DNA of 64,000 bases from Henriciella sp. (GCA_017642885.1 JAEPOM010000012.1:19755-83754), one strand, 5' to 3'. Positions 1-8,521 are shown, counted from the stretch's first letter. Made by a program: numbers and translations. The notes: generated from the letters alone by a model not told the origin.

Positions 1-871
1 TTAAGCCAGGGCTCGACTGTGCAGCGCGCAGGTGTCTCATGCCGTCCTGGATCATGTCCTGATCCCATTTTGCACGATCCTGCTGGTCGAGTGGGATAAG
101 CCGACTTTGATCGTCGAACCTCGATGGTGAACGCGCGAATTGAAGCAGGAGCAGGGCGTGCAGTGCATGGTGTCCAGGCGCGGTCTCCGGCGCGTGGAGC
201 ATGAGGCCTTCCGACAGCCGGATGGCCTCCCGGCATAGATCCTCGCGGATCAGCGCAGTGCCGCGGCGCGGCAGGTACCCCCACGCGAACATCAGGTAAA
301 TGATCTGCAGGAGCAGGGGCAAGCGCTGCTTCAGGGCAAACCGGGTGGGAAACCTGGCGAGGTCTCCGGACAAGGTTCTCAAATGGCGCTTTGATCGGGC
401 GAGGCGCTGCGACAGCGCGTCTTCTGAGAGAAATAAAAGCGCGCTCGTTTCGGCGGCGGTGAAGCCGCAAACTGTTTTGAGAGCCAAGATGAGCTGGTCC
501 TGCGGGGCAAGCACCGGGTCGCAACACAGAACCATGAGATCCAGTTCAGGGTCGCTGAGGGATGGCGTGATCACATCCTCGCTCGGCGCCGTCATGTCCC
601 ACGTATCTTCCAGGCCAAGCTCTTTTACGGACCGCCGCACCCGATCGATGGCGGCATTGCCTGCGACCCGGCGCAGCCAGGCGCGCGGATTGTCCGGAAC
701 TCCCTTATAGGGCCAGGTCGATAGCGCTTTGACGATCGCGTCCTGTGCAACATCCTGAGCCAGATCAAGCTGGCCCGGACCGAGACGGGCGACGAGGCTG
801 GAAATCAACCAGCCTCGCTCCCGGCGTACCGTTTCTTCGAGCAATCGATGAATACTGGCCGTATCGGTCAT
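1..871 (-). CDS. RNA polymerase sigma factor, ECF42/SigJ-like (3' end cut by window)
   Basis: The frame stays open from an ATG at 871 to the left edge, giving 290 residues without a stop, so the C-terminus lies outside the window. The N-terminal ~75 residues look like sigma region 2 (AQDVAQDAIVKAL, then NPRAWLRRVAGNAAIDRVRR), and a region 4-like stretch follows at about 110-150 (LALKTVCGFTAAETSALLFLSEDALSQRLARSKR). The long C-terminal extension (FAWGYLPRRGTALIREDLCREAIRL) is typical of ECF sigma factors of about 400 residues. The start codon overlaps the stop of the upstream DGPF/YCII gene as ATGA (868-871), so the two are translationally coupled. This pairing is the hallmark of the ECF42 group. 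No anti-sigma gene is visible nearby. The target genes are unknown. Confidence 0.88.
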   Translation of the reverse strand, partial: MTDTASIHRLLEETVRRERGWLISSLVARLGPGQLDLAQDVAQDAIVKALSTWPYKGVPDNPRAWLRRVAGNAAIDRVRRSVKELGLEDTWDMTAPSEDVITPSLSDPELDLMVLCCDPVLAPQDQLILALKTVCGFTAAETSALLFLSEDALSQRLARSKRHLRTLSGDLARFPTRFALKQRLPLLLQIIYLMFAWGYLPRRGTALIREDLCREAIRLSEGLMLHAPETAPGHHALHALLLLQFARSPSRFDDQSRLIPLDQQDRAKWDQDMIQDGMRHLRAAQSSPGL

Positions 872-1230
872 TCGTCGTCGGCGGCAGGATCAGTCTGACG
901 GATGATGATGGTCTCATTATGCTTCATATGCGGATGTGAGCGCGCGATCTCGACCGCCTCATCATAGTCTTCAGCGCTGATCACCATATAGCCTCCGAGG
1001 ATCTCTGCGACTTCAGCAAACGGCCCATCATGGACTTCGATGGACCCGGACTTGTTGGTGACGATCTTGCCGGCATCAGCGTTGAGCTTCTCGCCGCTGA
1101 GATACTTTCCCTGAGCGCTCATTTCCTCGACCCAGCCGATATAGTCAGTCATCAGGTCCATGAACTCAGCTTCCGGAATGTGGGTATAACGGTCCCGGGC
1201 GTGCGGCAGCATCAAAACGAATTTAGGCAT
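868..1230 (-). CDS. DGPF/YCII-family protein
   Basis: A 120-residue protein matching the small YCII/DGPF family, with a ferredoxin-like fold. The signature DGPF is present in VHDGPFAEVAEILGGYMVI at about residues 67-85, and the start MPKFVLML is the usual first beta strand. Its stop overlaps the sigma-factor start by four bases. In other bacteria such proteins are encoded beside ECF42 sigma factors and are thought to belong to the same regulatory unit, although their biochemical activity is not established. The pair would be transcribed leftward from the gap at 1231-1333. Confidence 0.88.
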   Translation of the reverse strand: MPKFVLMLPHARDRYTHIPEAEFMDLMTDYIGWVEEMSAQGKYLSGEKLNADAGKIVTNKSGSIEVHDGPFAEVAEILGGYMVISAEDYDEAVEIARSHPHMKHNETIIIRQTDPAADDE

Positions 1231-1333
1231 AAAATCCTCCCTCCAGAGGTCTGTTGTGAAGATCCTGCGTGATTGCCGGATCTGTCAACAAGACGATTGA
1301 AGGGAGGCGTTCCTGACAAAGGACCGCAAAAAA

Positions 1334-1771
1334 CTAGGAGAGTGCGGCTGCGTCGGTGATTGCTGCTGTGATCGCCGCCTCGTCCATGGACTTGTCTATT
1401 GTCGAGATGACCTCACCGGTCTCCAGATTGACGAGATAAAGACGACCCGTCTTGATCGTGTCGCCAAAGGTCTCGCGCATCGTTTCGCCAATGCCCAGCG
1501 TTTCGGCGTCAGCGAAGAACGCGTCCGCATCGCGCGATGTATAGTCGATCTTTGCGAAAGCGACGCCGTCAAACGAATTGGCCTGCTGAACCGCTTCAAC
1601 CTTCGGATCGAGGGCTTTGCAGCTGCCGCACCATTCAGCGAAGCTCATAACGGCGAGCACGCGGGCATCGTCTGCCGGAGCGGTAACGGCGGCGCGTTCA
1701 GACGCTGGAACGCTGGCGCCCCCGCAGGCTGAGAGCAACGTTGCGGCCGTGGCGGCGAGAATCAAACGCAT
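1334..1771 (-). CDS. Thioredoxin-like lipoprotein
   Basis: I start this 145-residue protein at the ATG at 1771 because AGGAG lies about 8 bases upstream and the N-terminus is then a lipoprotein signal (MRLILAATAATLLSACGG, lipobox Leu-Ser-Ala-Cys). A longer reading would run into rnhA. The mature part has a thioredoxin-type active site WCGSC (FAEWCGSCKALDPKVEAV), and the TGRLYLVNLETGEVIS segment resembles the later thioredoxin strands. It should act in the periplasm, anchored to a membrane, as a thiol oxidoreductase. Substrate unknown. It lies 67 bases downstream of rnhA on the same strand. Confidence 0.8.
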   Translation of the reverse strand: MRLILAATAATLLSACGGASVPASERAAVTAPADDARVLAVMSFAEWCGSCKALDPKVEAVQQANSFDGVAFAKIDYTSRDADAFFADAETLGIGETMRETFGDTIKTGRLYLVNLETGEVISTIDKSMDEAAITAAITDAAALS

Positions 1772-1838
1772 GGGATAACTCCTGTATGTGAGGGCGGTTA
1801 AGTAGCATGCGGGCCATCGAAACGGCCTCACATTCGCG

Positions 1839-2282
1839 TTATCCGCGTGCTTCCTCGGCGCCGAGGCGCGCCAAGGCGTCGGCCGTCTCATTCCCCTCAT
1901 CACCGGCATGGCCTTTGACCCAGACCCACTTAATCTCGTGACGCTCACAAGCGGCTTCAAGATCCCGCCACAGATCCTTGTTCTTCACAGGCTTCTTGGC
2001 CGCAGTTTTCCAGCCATTTCGTTTCCAACCATGGATCCATTTCGTGAGGCCGTCTTTGACGTATGTGCTGTCCGTATGCAGCGTTACCAGGCTCGGTTTC
2101 TTGAGCGCATTGAGCGCTTCGATCGCTGCCATCAGTTCCATACGATTATTCGTCGTATCTGGCTCACCGCCATGAATTTGCTTGCGTTTTTTGCCTGCAA
2201 TCAGCAAAGCGCCCCAGCCGCCCGGGCCGGGATTTCCGCTGCACGCGCCGTCTGTCCAGATCTGTATTTCAGGTTTCGTCAT
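1839..2282 (-). CDS. rnhA: Ribonuclease HI
   Basis: A 147-residue RNase HI, the usual size for the bacterial type 1 enzyme, which degrades the RNA strand of RNA:DNA hybrids. The carboxylates of the metal site are all present: Asp11 ([16 protein letters not shown]), Glu49 (NNRMEL), Asp71 (LHTDSTYV) and Asp135 (NETADALA), with the catalytic His125 in [10 protein letters not shown]. The basic-protrusion segment ([25 protein letters not shown]) is also present. It follows the membrane-protein gene on the same strand by 39 bases, possibly as one transcript. Confidence 0.97.
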   Translation of the reverse strand: MTKPEIQIWTDGACSGNPGPGGWGALLIAGKKRKQIHGGEPDTTNNRMELMAAIEALNALKKPSLVTLHTDSTYVKDGLTKWIHGWKRNGWKTAAKKPVKNKDLWRDLEAACERHEIKWVWVKGHAGDEGNETADALARLGAEEARG

Positions 2283-2321
2283 GGCGCTTCAGGTGGGAGG
2301 ATTTGACCACTGGGTCAAGGA

Positions 2322-2909
2322 TCAGAAAACGTCGACCTGTATCTTCCGGACCTGTTCTGCGGGGCGAACAATCCCTCGGAATATGGCGCCGCATATCAAG
2401 CCGCCAATGGCGCCAATAGCGGCCCCGGTTAAGCAGGCACCTAACGCGGTGATCTCCTTGGCATCGCTCGGAATAAAGTAAGACGCGATGCCCGTCGTTC
2501 CACCGACGAGAACAGCGCCCCAAATCGCGCCCCAACGATAATAGGGTGCCGAGTGGGTAATGCCGCGCTTTGGAAAACGCCCTAGCGAGAAGAGAAGCAC
2601 CAGCGCCGCGGCAGGAATGGTGAAATAGCCAAAATACCAGTTCATCGCAGACATCAGAACAGCCATCCCTATGCCTTGCCGAAACCCATTCTCGCCAAAC
2701 ACGATACTTGCCTCACTGCCGAAGAGGCCAGCGATCTGAACGCCCAGGAAAAGCAGGATGACGCCGATCAAGGCGACGGAAAAACACGCGCCAATACCGC
2801 AAAGAAAACTCGCCAGCCCAATGCGCTTGAATTTTGTGTTCGTTGGAACGGCATATCCCGAGACCGGAGCGTTCGCGGGCGCGTTGGGTATATCTCCGAA
2901 TTCGACCAT
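2322..2909 (-). CDS. Hypothetical four-helix membrane protein
   Basis: I start at the ATG at 2909 (MVEFGDIPNAP) because GGAGG sits at the right distance. A TTG 15 bases further upstream would destroy that site's role. The 195-residue protein has a hydrophilic N-terminal tail of about 30 residues and then four predicted membrane spans near residues 33-60, 80-108, 123-143 and 155-180, the last rich in glycine and alanine. I do not recognise a family. It lies upstream of rnhA on the same strand and diverges from the CinA-like gene at 3038. Confidence 0.7.
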   Translation of the reverse strand: MVEFGDIPNAPANAPVSGYAVPTNTKFKRIGLASFLCGIGACFSVALIGVILLFLGVQIAGLFGSEASIVFGENGFRQGIGMAVLMSAMNWYFGYFTIPAAALVLLFSLGRFPKRGITHSAPYYRWGAIWGAVLVGGTTGIASYFIPSDAKEITALGACLTGAAIGAIGGLICGAIFRGIVRPAEQVRKIQVDVF

Positions 2910-3037
2910 ATCCGTTTCCTCCAAGTGCCCTTTGATGATCCCCTACCGCTGATGACAATGCAATCTGGCGTCAGAGGGGCCGCAATAAGGCTTGTTTCTG
3001 ATTGCATTTTGGGAACGCTTTGCTTTAGGCACGGGCC

Positions 3038-3805
3038 ATGACGAATCTGCCAAACGCTGCAATCTGCCTGATCGGAGACGAGCTCTTGTCCGGTCGGACT
3101 AGGGATATCAATACGAGGACAATCGCCAAATTCCTCGCGCCATACGGTATACCGGTGAGGGAAGTGCGCATCGTTCCGGATGAGCAAGCCCGCATTGTGG
3201 AAGCGGTTAACACCCTGCGCGCCGCCTATACGTACGTGTTCACGACCGGCGGGATTGGCCCAACGCATGATGACATCACGGCCGATGCCATTGCGGCGGC
3301 GTTCGGCGTTTCCATTGGCGAGCATCCGGAGGCTCTGAAGCTCCTCGCTGAGCGTTATGCAGAGATGGATACAGAATTCACGCCCGCGCGGCGACGCATG
3401 GCGCGCGTCCCGGAAGGGGCGAGTTTAATAGACAATCCGGTCTCCGGCGCCCCGGGCTTTCAGACTGGAAACGTGTTCACGCTGGCCGGCGTTCCCCAAA
3501 TTGTTGAAGGTATGCTGGACGATATTGGCCACCGCCTGCAATCAGGCGAAGTTGTGCACAGTATCACCGTCCGCGGCGCCGACCTGCGGGAAGGCGATCT
3601 GGCTGAGGCCCTATCGGATCTCTCCGACCAGTTCGACGAGGTCAGCATCGGGTCGTATCCTTGGTTCCGAACGGTCAATGATCATGGCGTCGCGCTGATT
3701 GCCCGCGGCGCTAATGGAGAGGTTCTGGCCAAGGTGTGCGAGGCACTTGTGAACCTGGTACGAGCGCAAGGCGTCGAGCCGGAAGTTCTGGATGGGGAAT
3801 CGTAG
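3038..3805 (+). CDS. Molybdopterin-binding (CinA N-terminal-like) domain protein
   Basis: A 255-residue protein with the MoCF/CinA N-terminal fold: the opening IGDELLSGRTRDINTRTIAKFL and the loop TTGGIGPTHDDIT (about residues 68-80) are the family signature. It lacks the C-terminal nicotinamide-nucleotide amidase domain of full CinA, which is normal for the stand-alone form of about 250 residues. Members resemble MoaB/MogA and the CinA pyrophosphatase domain, but the substrate of this short form is not settled. The stop codon overlaps the ribosome-binding site of the next gene, so the two are probably co-transcribed. Confidence 0.87.
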   Translation: MTNLPNAAICLIGDELLSGRTRDINTRTIAKFLAPYGIPVREVRIVPDEQARIVEAVNTLRAAYTYVFTTGGIGPTHDDITADAIAAAFGVSIGEHPEALKLLAERYAEMDTEFTPARRRMARVPEGASLIDNPVSGAPGFQTGNVFTLAGVPQIVEGMLDDIGHRLQSGEVVHSITVRGADLREGDLAEALSDLSDQFDEVSIGSYPWFRTVNDHGVALIARGANGEVLAKVCEALVNLVRAQGVEPEVLDGES

Positions 3806-3814
3806 GAGCAAAGC

Positions 3815-4306
3815 ATGCGTGCATTTTTGGCTGACGGAAAAACGATCGTTTGGTCAGGCCTGGCCTTTGTCGGCCTGACGATCGCCTTTGGTATATGGAT
3901 TCAGCGGTATAACCTTCATATCATTGATGAAATCAGCGATCCGGACCAGATTCGCGCGGTCGTTGCCGCCATGACGCCGGAGCAAATGTCCGCGCATTGG
4001 TGGATGACATTAAGCCTCGATTACTTCTACCCGCTCGCCTATGGCGCATTTTTCGCCGGACTGGCGCTACGCTATTTCGGCGCAGCCGGGCTCTGGATCA
4101 TCGTTCCCTCTATGATCGTGGTACCCGCAGATATTATCGAGAACACAGTGCAATTGTTCATTCTGTCTGGAGATCAGACGCTGATCGGTGTGAAGGTCTT
4201 TGCCACGCCGATAAAACTGGTGAGTTTCATTGTCGCTGGTCTTATCGCGCTAATTGCGTTGATTTACGCCGTCTATCGGCGCTTCAGCGCTGATGGAGAC
4301 GATTAG
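3815..4306 (+). CDS. Hypothetical membrane protein
   Basis: A 163-residue protein with AGGAG six bases before its ATG; that site begins inside the stop of the CinA-like gene. I see about four membrane spans, near residues 10-30, 70-88, 92-112 and 135-157, with a conserved-looking loop between the first two (RAVVAAMTPEQMSAHWWMTLSLDYFYPLAYG). The pattern resembles small uncharacterised membrane proteins of alphaproteobacteria, but I cannot name a family. Coupling to the CinA-like gene is the only functional clue. Confidence 0.72.
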   Translation: MRAFLADGKTIVWSGLAFVGLTIAFGIWIQRYNLHIIDEISDPDQIRAVVAAMTPEQMSAHWWMTLSLDYFYPLAYGAFFAGLALRYFGAAGLWIIVPSMIVVPADIIENTVQLFILSGDQTLIGVKVFATPIKLVSFIVAGLIALIALIYAVYRRFSADGDD

Positions 4307-4385
4307 TCAAAATTAGCAAGACGCTTGGCTTCCGCTGCGGTGCCTGGCGCATCTCTGCCCTAACAACGAATTATTGGAGAACCGA

Positions 4386-5162
4386 ATGTCTGAGAATATT
4401 GTGCTGGTTGAGCGCGATGGACCCGTTGCTATCGTCACTATGAACCGGCCGGACGCGCTGAATGCGTTGAGCCGGGCGCTGCGCGCCGAGCTGGTGAAGA
4501 CATTTGACGATCTCGCGAATGATGAGTCAGTGCGTGTCGCCGTGCTAACCGGGGCGGGCCGGGCGTTTACGGCAGGCGTCGATCTAAAAGAAGCGGGTCA
4601 AACCGGATTCGCGCTTGGAGCTGATGGCGGCGAAATCGATCTGGCGAAGGGACTCGCTGCTTTTCCATGGCCTATCATCGGCGCAATTAACGGCTTCGCC
4701 ATCACCGGCGGCTTCGAGTTGGCACTGATGTGCGATGTCTTGCTGGCATCTGAGAATGCCAGGTTCGCTGATACGCACGCGCGTGTTGGAATCATGCCCG
4801 GGTGGGGGCTCAGTCAGAAGCTTTCTCGCCTGATAGGGATAAGTCGGGCCAAAGAACTCTCCTTTTCGGGGAATTTCCTCGATGCAAAAACGGCTGAACG
4901 CTGGGGTCTGGTGAATCATGTTTACGCAGCTGATGAATTGCTGCCCGCTGCGACCAAACTGGCGCATGAAATGGCGTCATGTGATTCGAATCTTCTCCGG
5001 AACTATAAACGCATCATTGATGACGGGTTTGCTGTTGGATTCGGCGAAGGGCAGAAGCTCGAAATCGCTCGATCTGCTGAACACGCTGCAGGAGTCACGG
5101 CCGAAAGCGTGGAGCAGGCGCGTCAGGCCGTCACAGCACGCGGCAGAACTTTGAACGATTGA
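4386..5162 (+). CDS. Enoyl-CoA hydratase/isomerase family protein
   Basis: A 258-residue crotonase-fold protein. I use the ATG at 4386 (GGAGA five bases upstream) rather than a TTG 12 bases earlier. The oxyanion-hole motifs are present (GRAFTAGVDLKEA and INGFAITGGFELALMCD). The first catalytic Glu of classical crotonase is kept (Glu111 in GGFELAL), but the position of the second (Glu164 in rat enzyme) is His131 in FADTHARVGIMPG. That makes true hydratase activity uncertain; isomerase, hydrolase or another crotonase reaction is possible. It would act in the cytoplasm on acyl-CoA. Confidence 0.9.
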   Translation: MSENIVLVERDGPVAIVTMNRPDALNALSRALRAELVKTFDDLANDESVRVAVLTGAGRAFTAGVDLKEAGQTGFALGADGGEIDLAKGLAAFPWPIIGAINGFAITGGFELALMCDVLLASENARFADTHARVGIMPGWGLSQKLSRLIGISRAKELSFSGNFLDAKTAERWGLVNHVYAADELLPAATKLAHEMASCDSNLLRNYKRIIDDGFAVGFGEGQKLEIARSAEHAAGVTAESVEQARQAVTARGRTLND

Positions 5163-5407
5163 TGGCGCAAATTTGTCCGAGAAAAGGCGCGGATCCGGCT
5201 ATTCTGAGACGCTACGAAAAGAAACGAAACTTGCTGTTGCAAATACGCCGCGCCAGACTAAAAAACACGCAGGAATGACGATCTTCTACAGGGTTGGCCT
5301 CGCGCGTGCATTTAAAAACGCGTAGGGTTGAGGCTACGGAATGGTCCGTAATTATTCCTGCGGTCGTGGGACAATGGTGTTCACACGGCAGACACAAGGG
5401 GAAGAGT

Positions 5408-6613
5408 ATGAAAAAAACTCTCATGTGCGCAACCGCCGCGGCCGCGCTTGCCGGTACTGGGTTTGTCGCCCAGGCGGAAGATGGCTGGTATGGTCGCGCA
5501 GACATCGGCGCTGTTTTTGACGGCAAACTTGATCACGACGCTGAAACGAACATTCTTTACACTCTCGGAGGAGATTCCGACGCGGACGATGGCCTGTTGT
5601 ACAGTGTTGGTCTGGGTTACGGGTTCGATAACGGATTCCGCATCGAGACTGCTCTGACGCATCGCGAAAATGATCTCGACGTCCCAGCCGATATCAATGG
5701 CGGCATTCCTTCGCTGGGTAACGGGGTAGACTACGCGCTTAACCAAGAAGGCGACGTTCGCTCTTGGGATCTGATGGTCAACGCACTTTACGATTTTAAT
5801 CGAGCAGGTACGTTCCAGCCCTATGTCGGTGCAGGTATCGGTGTCGCTCAAGTTGATGCGCACGCACGCAACCTGGCGGCGTCGGCCCTCGGAGATGGTA
5901 CAACCTTCTCTGGTGCGAACGGTTTCCTCGATTCTGAGACCGCTCTTGCATACCAAGCCCTCGCGGGCTTTGGTTATGGCCTGACTGACCAGCTGACACT
6001 GGACGTTGGCTATCGTCTGTTCAATGTTGGCGATCTGGATCTTGCCGGCGTCACAGCAACGGGCGGCACGACCTCTTATGAGGCCGATTATGTGGATCAC
6101 AGTGTGACAGTTGGTCTGCGGTATGCGTTTGGCGCGACTCCTCCGCCACCACCGCCTCCGCCACCACCTCCACCGCCACCACCACCTCCACCACCACCTC
6201 CTCCTCCGCCTCCACCACCACCACCGGTAGAAGCTGAGCAAGTGGAACTGGCGCCATGCTCAACTGTGAACCAGGAATTTGTGGTTTACTTCGAGTGGGA
6301 TAGCTCTGACCTGACCAGCCAGGCGGCTGCAGTTGTCGATCAAGCGATCGCGAACATTCGCGACCGTGCAGATTGCTCAACCGGCGGTGTTAGCATTGTT
6401 GGTCACACCGATACGTCTGGTGCGTCTGCTTACAACCAGCGTCTGTCTGCACGTCGTGCATCAGTCGTTTCGGATGCTCTGCAGTCTCGCGGTATCGCAG
6501 CTGATGCCATCTCTACGGATGGACGCGGTGAAAACGATCTGGCCAAAGCGACGACGGACGGTGTCCGTGAGCCGCTGAACCGTCGTTCAGAAGTGACCAT
6601 CGTCGTTCAGTAA
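5408..6613 (+). CDS. OmpA-family outer membrane protein with poly-proline linker
   Basis: I start at the ATG at 5408 (MKKTLMCATAAAALAGTGFVAQAEDGWY), which gives a clean signal peptide cut after AQA; the longer frame upstream lacks a signal. The 401-residue protein has an N-terminal eight-strand-type beta-barrel (about residues 25-243), a run of 29 prolines (245-273), and a C-terminal OmpA peptidoglycan-binding domain with GHTDTSGASAYNQRLSARRA and REPLNRRSEV. The barrel sits in the outer membrane and the last domain binds the cell wall, tethering the two. It is a single-gene unit with its own terminator just downstream. Confidence 0.95.
   Translation: MKKTLMCATAAAALAGTGFVAQAEDGWYGRADIGAVFDGKLDHDAETNILYTLGGDSDADDGLLYSVGLGYGFDNGFRIETALTHRENDLDVPADINGGIPSLGNGVDYALNQEGDVRSWDLMVNALYDFNRAGTFQPYVGAGIGVAQVDAHARNLAASALGDGTTFSGANGFLDSETALAYQALAGFGYGLTDQLTLDVGYRLFNVGDLDLAGVTATGGTTSYEADYVDHSVTVGLRYAFGATPPPPPPPPPPPPPPPPPPPPPPPPPPPPPVEAEQVELAPCSTVNQEFVVYFEWDSSDLTSQAAAVVDQAIANIRDRADCSTGGVSIVGHTDTSGASAYNQRLSARRASVVSDALQSRGIAADAISTDGRGENDLAKATTDGVREPLNRRSEVTIVVQ
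6140..6226 (+). repeat. 29-codon uninterrupted proline tract in the OmpA-like gene
   Basis: Counting codons directly gives 29 consecutive proline codons made of CCA, CCT and CCG; CCC is never used. The codon mix is irregular rather than a pure triplet repeat. The tract joins the beta-barrel to the peptidoglycan-binding domain. Runs this long normally need elongation factor EF-P for translation. Confidence 0.95.
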
Positions 6614-6639
6614 TCTGAACGTTCGAATGAATTGAGAGA

Positions 6640-6666
6640 GGCCCGGCCATTCGGTCGGGCCTTTTT
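6640..6666 (+). terminator. Rho-independent terminator of the OmpA-like gene
   Basis: A nine-base stem (6640-6648 with 6653-6661, one G-U pair) closes a four-base loop ATTC and is followed by a T run (6662-6666). It starts 27 bases after the OmpA stop. Confidence 0.9.
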
Positions 6667-6729
6667 CTATGACTTGCTTGGAAACCATTGCGTCGCTAGT
6701 TTTTTGTAGACAGCAGAACGAGGCGCAGA

Positions 6730-7083
6730 ATGACGGACCGCAAAGCAAGCTATGGAGAGTTTTGGCCGTTCTATCTCCAGGAACATGCCCGGCCAGCCAC
6801 GCGGAATCTGCATTATGTCGGGACGATGCTCGTCATCGCGATTGCCGCATTCTCGGTGCTGACACAACGATGGCTGCTCTTGTTGGCCATGCCGGTTGCC
6901 GGGTATTTCTTCGCCTGGATCAGCCATGCATTTGTGGAACGCAACAAGCCAGCTACGTTTACGCACCCGCTTTGGTCGCTGATAAGCGACTTTCGGATGT
7001 TCTTTCTGTGGCTGACGGGGCGTCTAGATCGCGAGTTAGAAGCTGCAGGCGTCGCGCGCACTAAACCGGATCAATCCAGCTAA
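6730..7083 (+). CDS. Mpo1-like (DUF962) membrane protein
   Basis: A 117-residue DUF962/Mpo1-like protein, with GAGG seven bases before the ATG. The family pattern is clear: an N-terminal FWPFYLQEHARPATRNLHYVGT with conserved His residues, two hydrophobic spans (about 30-47 and 50-66), then WISHAFVERNKPATFTHPLWSLISDFRMF. In yeast, Mpo1 is a Fe(II)-dependent dioxygenase of 2-hydroxy fatty acids, and the conserved His and Asn-Lys-Pro-Ala-Thr region matches. The bacterial substrate is unproven. Its stop codon overlaps that of the convergent dehalogenase gene. Confidence 0.88.
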   Translation: MTDRKASYGEFWPFYLQEHARPATRNLHYVGTMLVIAIAAFSVLTQRWLLLLAMPVAGYFFAWISHAFVERNKPATFTHPLWSLISDFRMFFLWLTGRLDRELEAAGVARTKPDQSS

Positions 7084-7985
7084 GTGAGATCACCCCAAAC
7101 GCTGAGGGCGGCACGCGCGATCGGCTCACCCCATTCTTGAACAAAGTGACCGCCATCTTCGACTATCATCGGCTCAGGGCACCCCCGAATGATATCGCGG
7201 AGGCCGTCCATTTGACCAGGGCCTAGGACAGGATCCTGGGCACCAACGGCCATGAAGGTTGAGCCCGTCCATTCATTCTTCCACCACTTGGCTGCGCGTT
7301 TTGACGTTTGAACACCCATCATATCGGGCGCTGTCATAACCAATTCGGGAAAGCGCCGAACGCCGGCCTTGAAGGTGATATCCGGAAATGGTGCAGCATA
7401 AGCGGCGGCCTCTGCGTCAGTTAGAACGGGGGTGCTACGTTTCATCAGCGCGGCGATGTCCATGTCAGGTTGAGTGCGATTAAACGCACGCCAGGCGTCG
7501 AACCCTTCGCCAGGAGACTGACCCGTCGGAATGGCAGTGTTCATAACCAGGAGCCGTGCAAATCGCTCAGACATCTCCATTGGAAGAGTAAGGCCGAGTA
7601 TGCCGCCCCAGTCCTGACAAACGAGCGTGATGTTGGTCAGGTCGAGGCGTTTGATCAGCTCCATCATCATGTTGCGATGGAAGTGGAACGTATAGACCTC
7701 ATCCTCGGTGGGCTTGTCCGAACGGCCAAAGCCGAGCCAGTCGGGACAGATTACGCGAGCGCCACTCTCGATAAAGACCGGGATCATCTTGCGATACAGG
7801 AAAGACCAGGTTGGTTGCCCGTGCAGGCACAGAAACACCCGGTCTGAGGAATTGTCGCCTTCATCCAGATAATGCACGCGCAGGCCTTCATAGCCTGGCA
7901 AGTCATCCAGATAGTGAGGAGTAAATGAATAGTCGGGGAGGTTTGAGAAACGATCGTCCGGAGTGCGCGCGGCTGGGACTGACAT
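7080..7985 (-). CDS. Haloalkane dehalogenase-like alpha/beta hydrolase
   Basis: The start at 7985 has a strong AGGAGG site, giving 301 residues, the normal length for haloalkane dehalogenase subfamily I. Family motifs are intact: HGQPTWS (oxyanion region), DWLGFGRSDKP, the nucleophile Asp125 followed by Trp in VCQDWGG, acid Asp251 in GAQDPVLG and base His280 in GGHFVQEWGE. Such enzymes hydrolyse carbon-halogen bonds to alcohol plus halide in the cytoplasm. The natural substrate cannot be told from sequence. It is convergent with the DUF962 gene, with overlapping stop codons. Confidence 0.9.
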   Translation of the reverse strand: MSVPAARTPDDRFSNLPDYSFTPHYLDDLPGYEGLRVHYLDEGDNSSDRVFLCLHGQPTWSFLYRKMIPVFIESGARVICPDWLGFGRSDKPTEDEVYTFHFHRNMMMELIKRLDLTNITLVCQDWGGILGLTLPMEMSERFARLLVMNTAIPTGQSPGEGFDAWRAFNRTQPDMDIAALMKRSTPVLTDAEAAAYAAPFPDITFKAGVRRFPELVMTAPDMMGVQTSKRAAKWWKNEWTGSTFMAVGAQDPVLGPGQMDGLRDIIRGCPEPMIVEDGGHFVQEWGEPIARAALSVWGDLT

Positions 7986-8094
7986 GGGATATCCTCCTGA
8001 TCTTGGTATACGGACTTGGTTCAGGTGCGATGTAAACAAGTCGTCTTGCGTTTGAGAACCGCTCCCGCGACGAGAGCCGGATCAAACTTCGACC

Positions 8095-8127
8095 AAAAAA
8101 GAAGGCCGTTTCCGGAGAAACGACCTT
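8095..8127 (-). terminator. Terminator of the CC_3452-like gene
   Basis: Read on the minus strand, an 11-base stem (8117-8127 with 8102-8112, one G-U pair) with a four-base loop is followed by C and six Ts (complement of 8095-8101). It lies 28 bases after the stop of the small secreted protein and also separates it from the dehalogenase gene. Confidence 0.9.
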
Positions 8128-8154
8128 GGGAGGGGAGTGAGATAAATAAGTCGA

Positions 8155-8457
8155 TTAGGATTTTGCAACCGCGTTGCAACGCTTCAGATCCGTTTCGGAC
8201 AGGGTTTCGTTGCCGTTTGAAAATTCAGCCAGCTTGCCAACTTCCTTGACCACTTTCTTACAAGTGCTGACCTTAACGGTCTTGCGGTCGAGTGTGGCGC
8301 GGCATGTATCGTCAGAACAGCTCCAAAGTGCTTTGGCAGCGACGATTTTCTCGGCCTTGTCCATTGGTGTTTCGAGCGTCGCCGTGAAGGCGGTTCCGGC
8401 AAAAGCGGTCCCAGCGAATGCGAGGGCGGTCGTTGCAGCAGCGAGAGTGCGGATCAT
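8155..8457 (-). CDS. Small secreted protein, CC_3452-like family
   Basis: A 100-residue protein with a signal peptide (MIRTLAAATTALAFAGTAFAGTAFTA) and a small mature domain bearing four cysteines: WSCSDDTCRATL, VSTCKKVVKEVGKL and LKRCNAVAKS. This layout matches the uncharacterised alphaproteobacterial CC_3452-type exported proteins as I remember them. Two disulfides in the periplasm are likely. It has its own promoter-like site and terminator, so it appears to be a single-gene unit. Function unknown. Confidence 0.75.
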   Translation of the reverse strand: MIRTLAAATTALAFAGTAFAGTAFTATLETPMDKAEKIVAAKALWSCSDDTCRATLDRKTVKVSTCKKVVKEVGKLAEFSNGNETLSETDLKRCNAVAKS

Positions 8458-8521
8458 GGGAGGAAACCTTTTAATTTGGGTGGCGTTGTGCCGGTGTCGA
8501 TGTGTTCATCTGACCAGGCAC

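Noticed and set aside
5381-6241. Tryptophan-rich reading frame antisense to the OmpA-like gene
   Set aside because: It is the complement of the poly-proline tract (CCA reads TGG); the protein has no plausible fold and the other strand is a clear gene.
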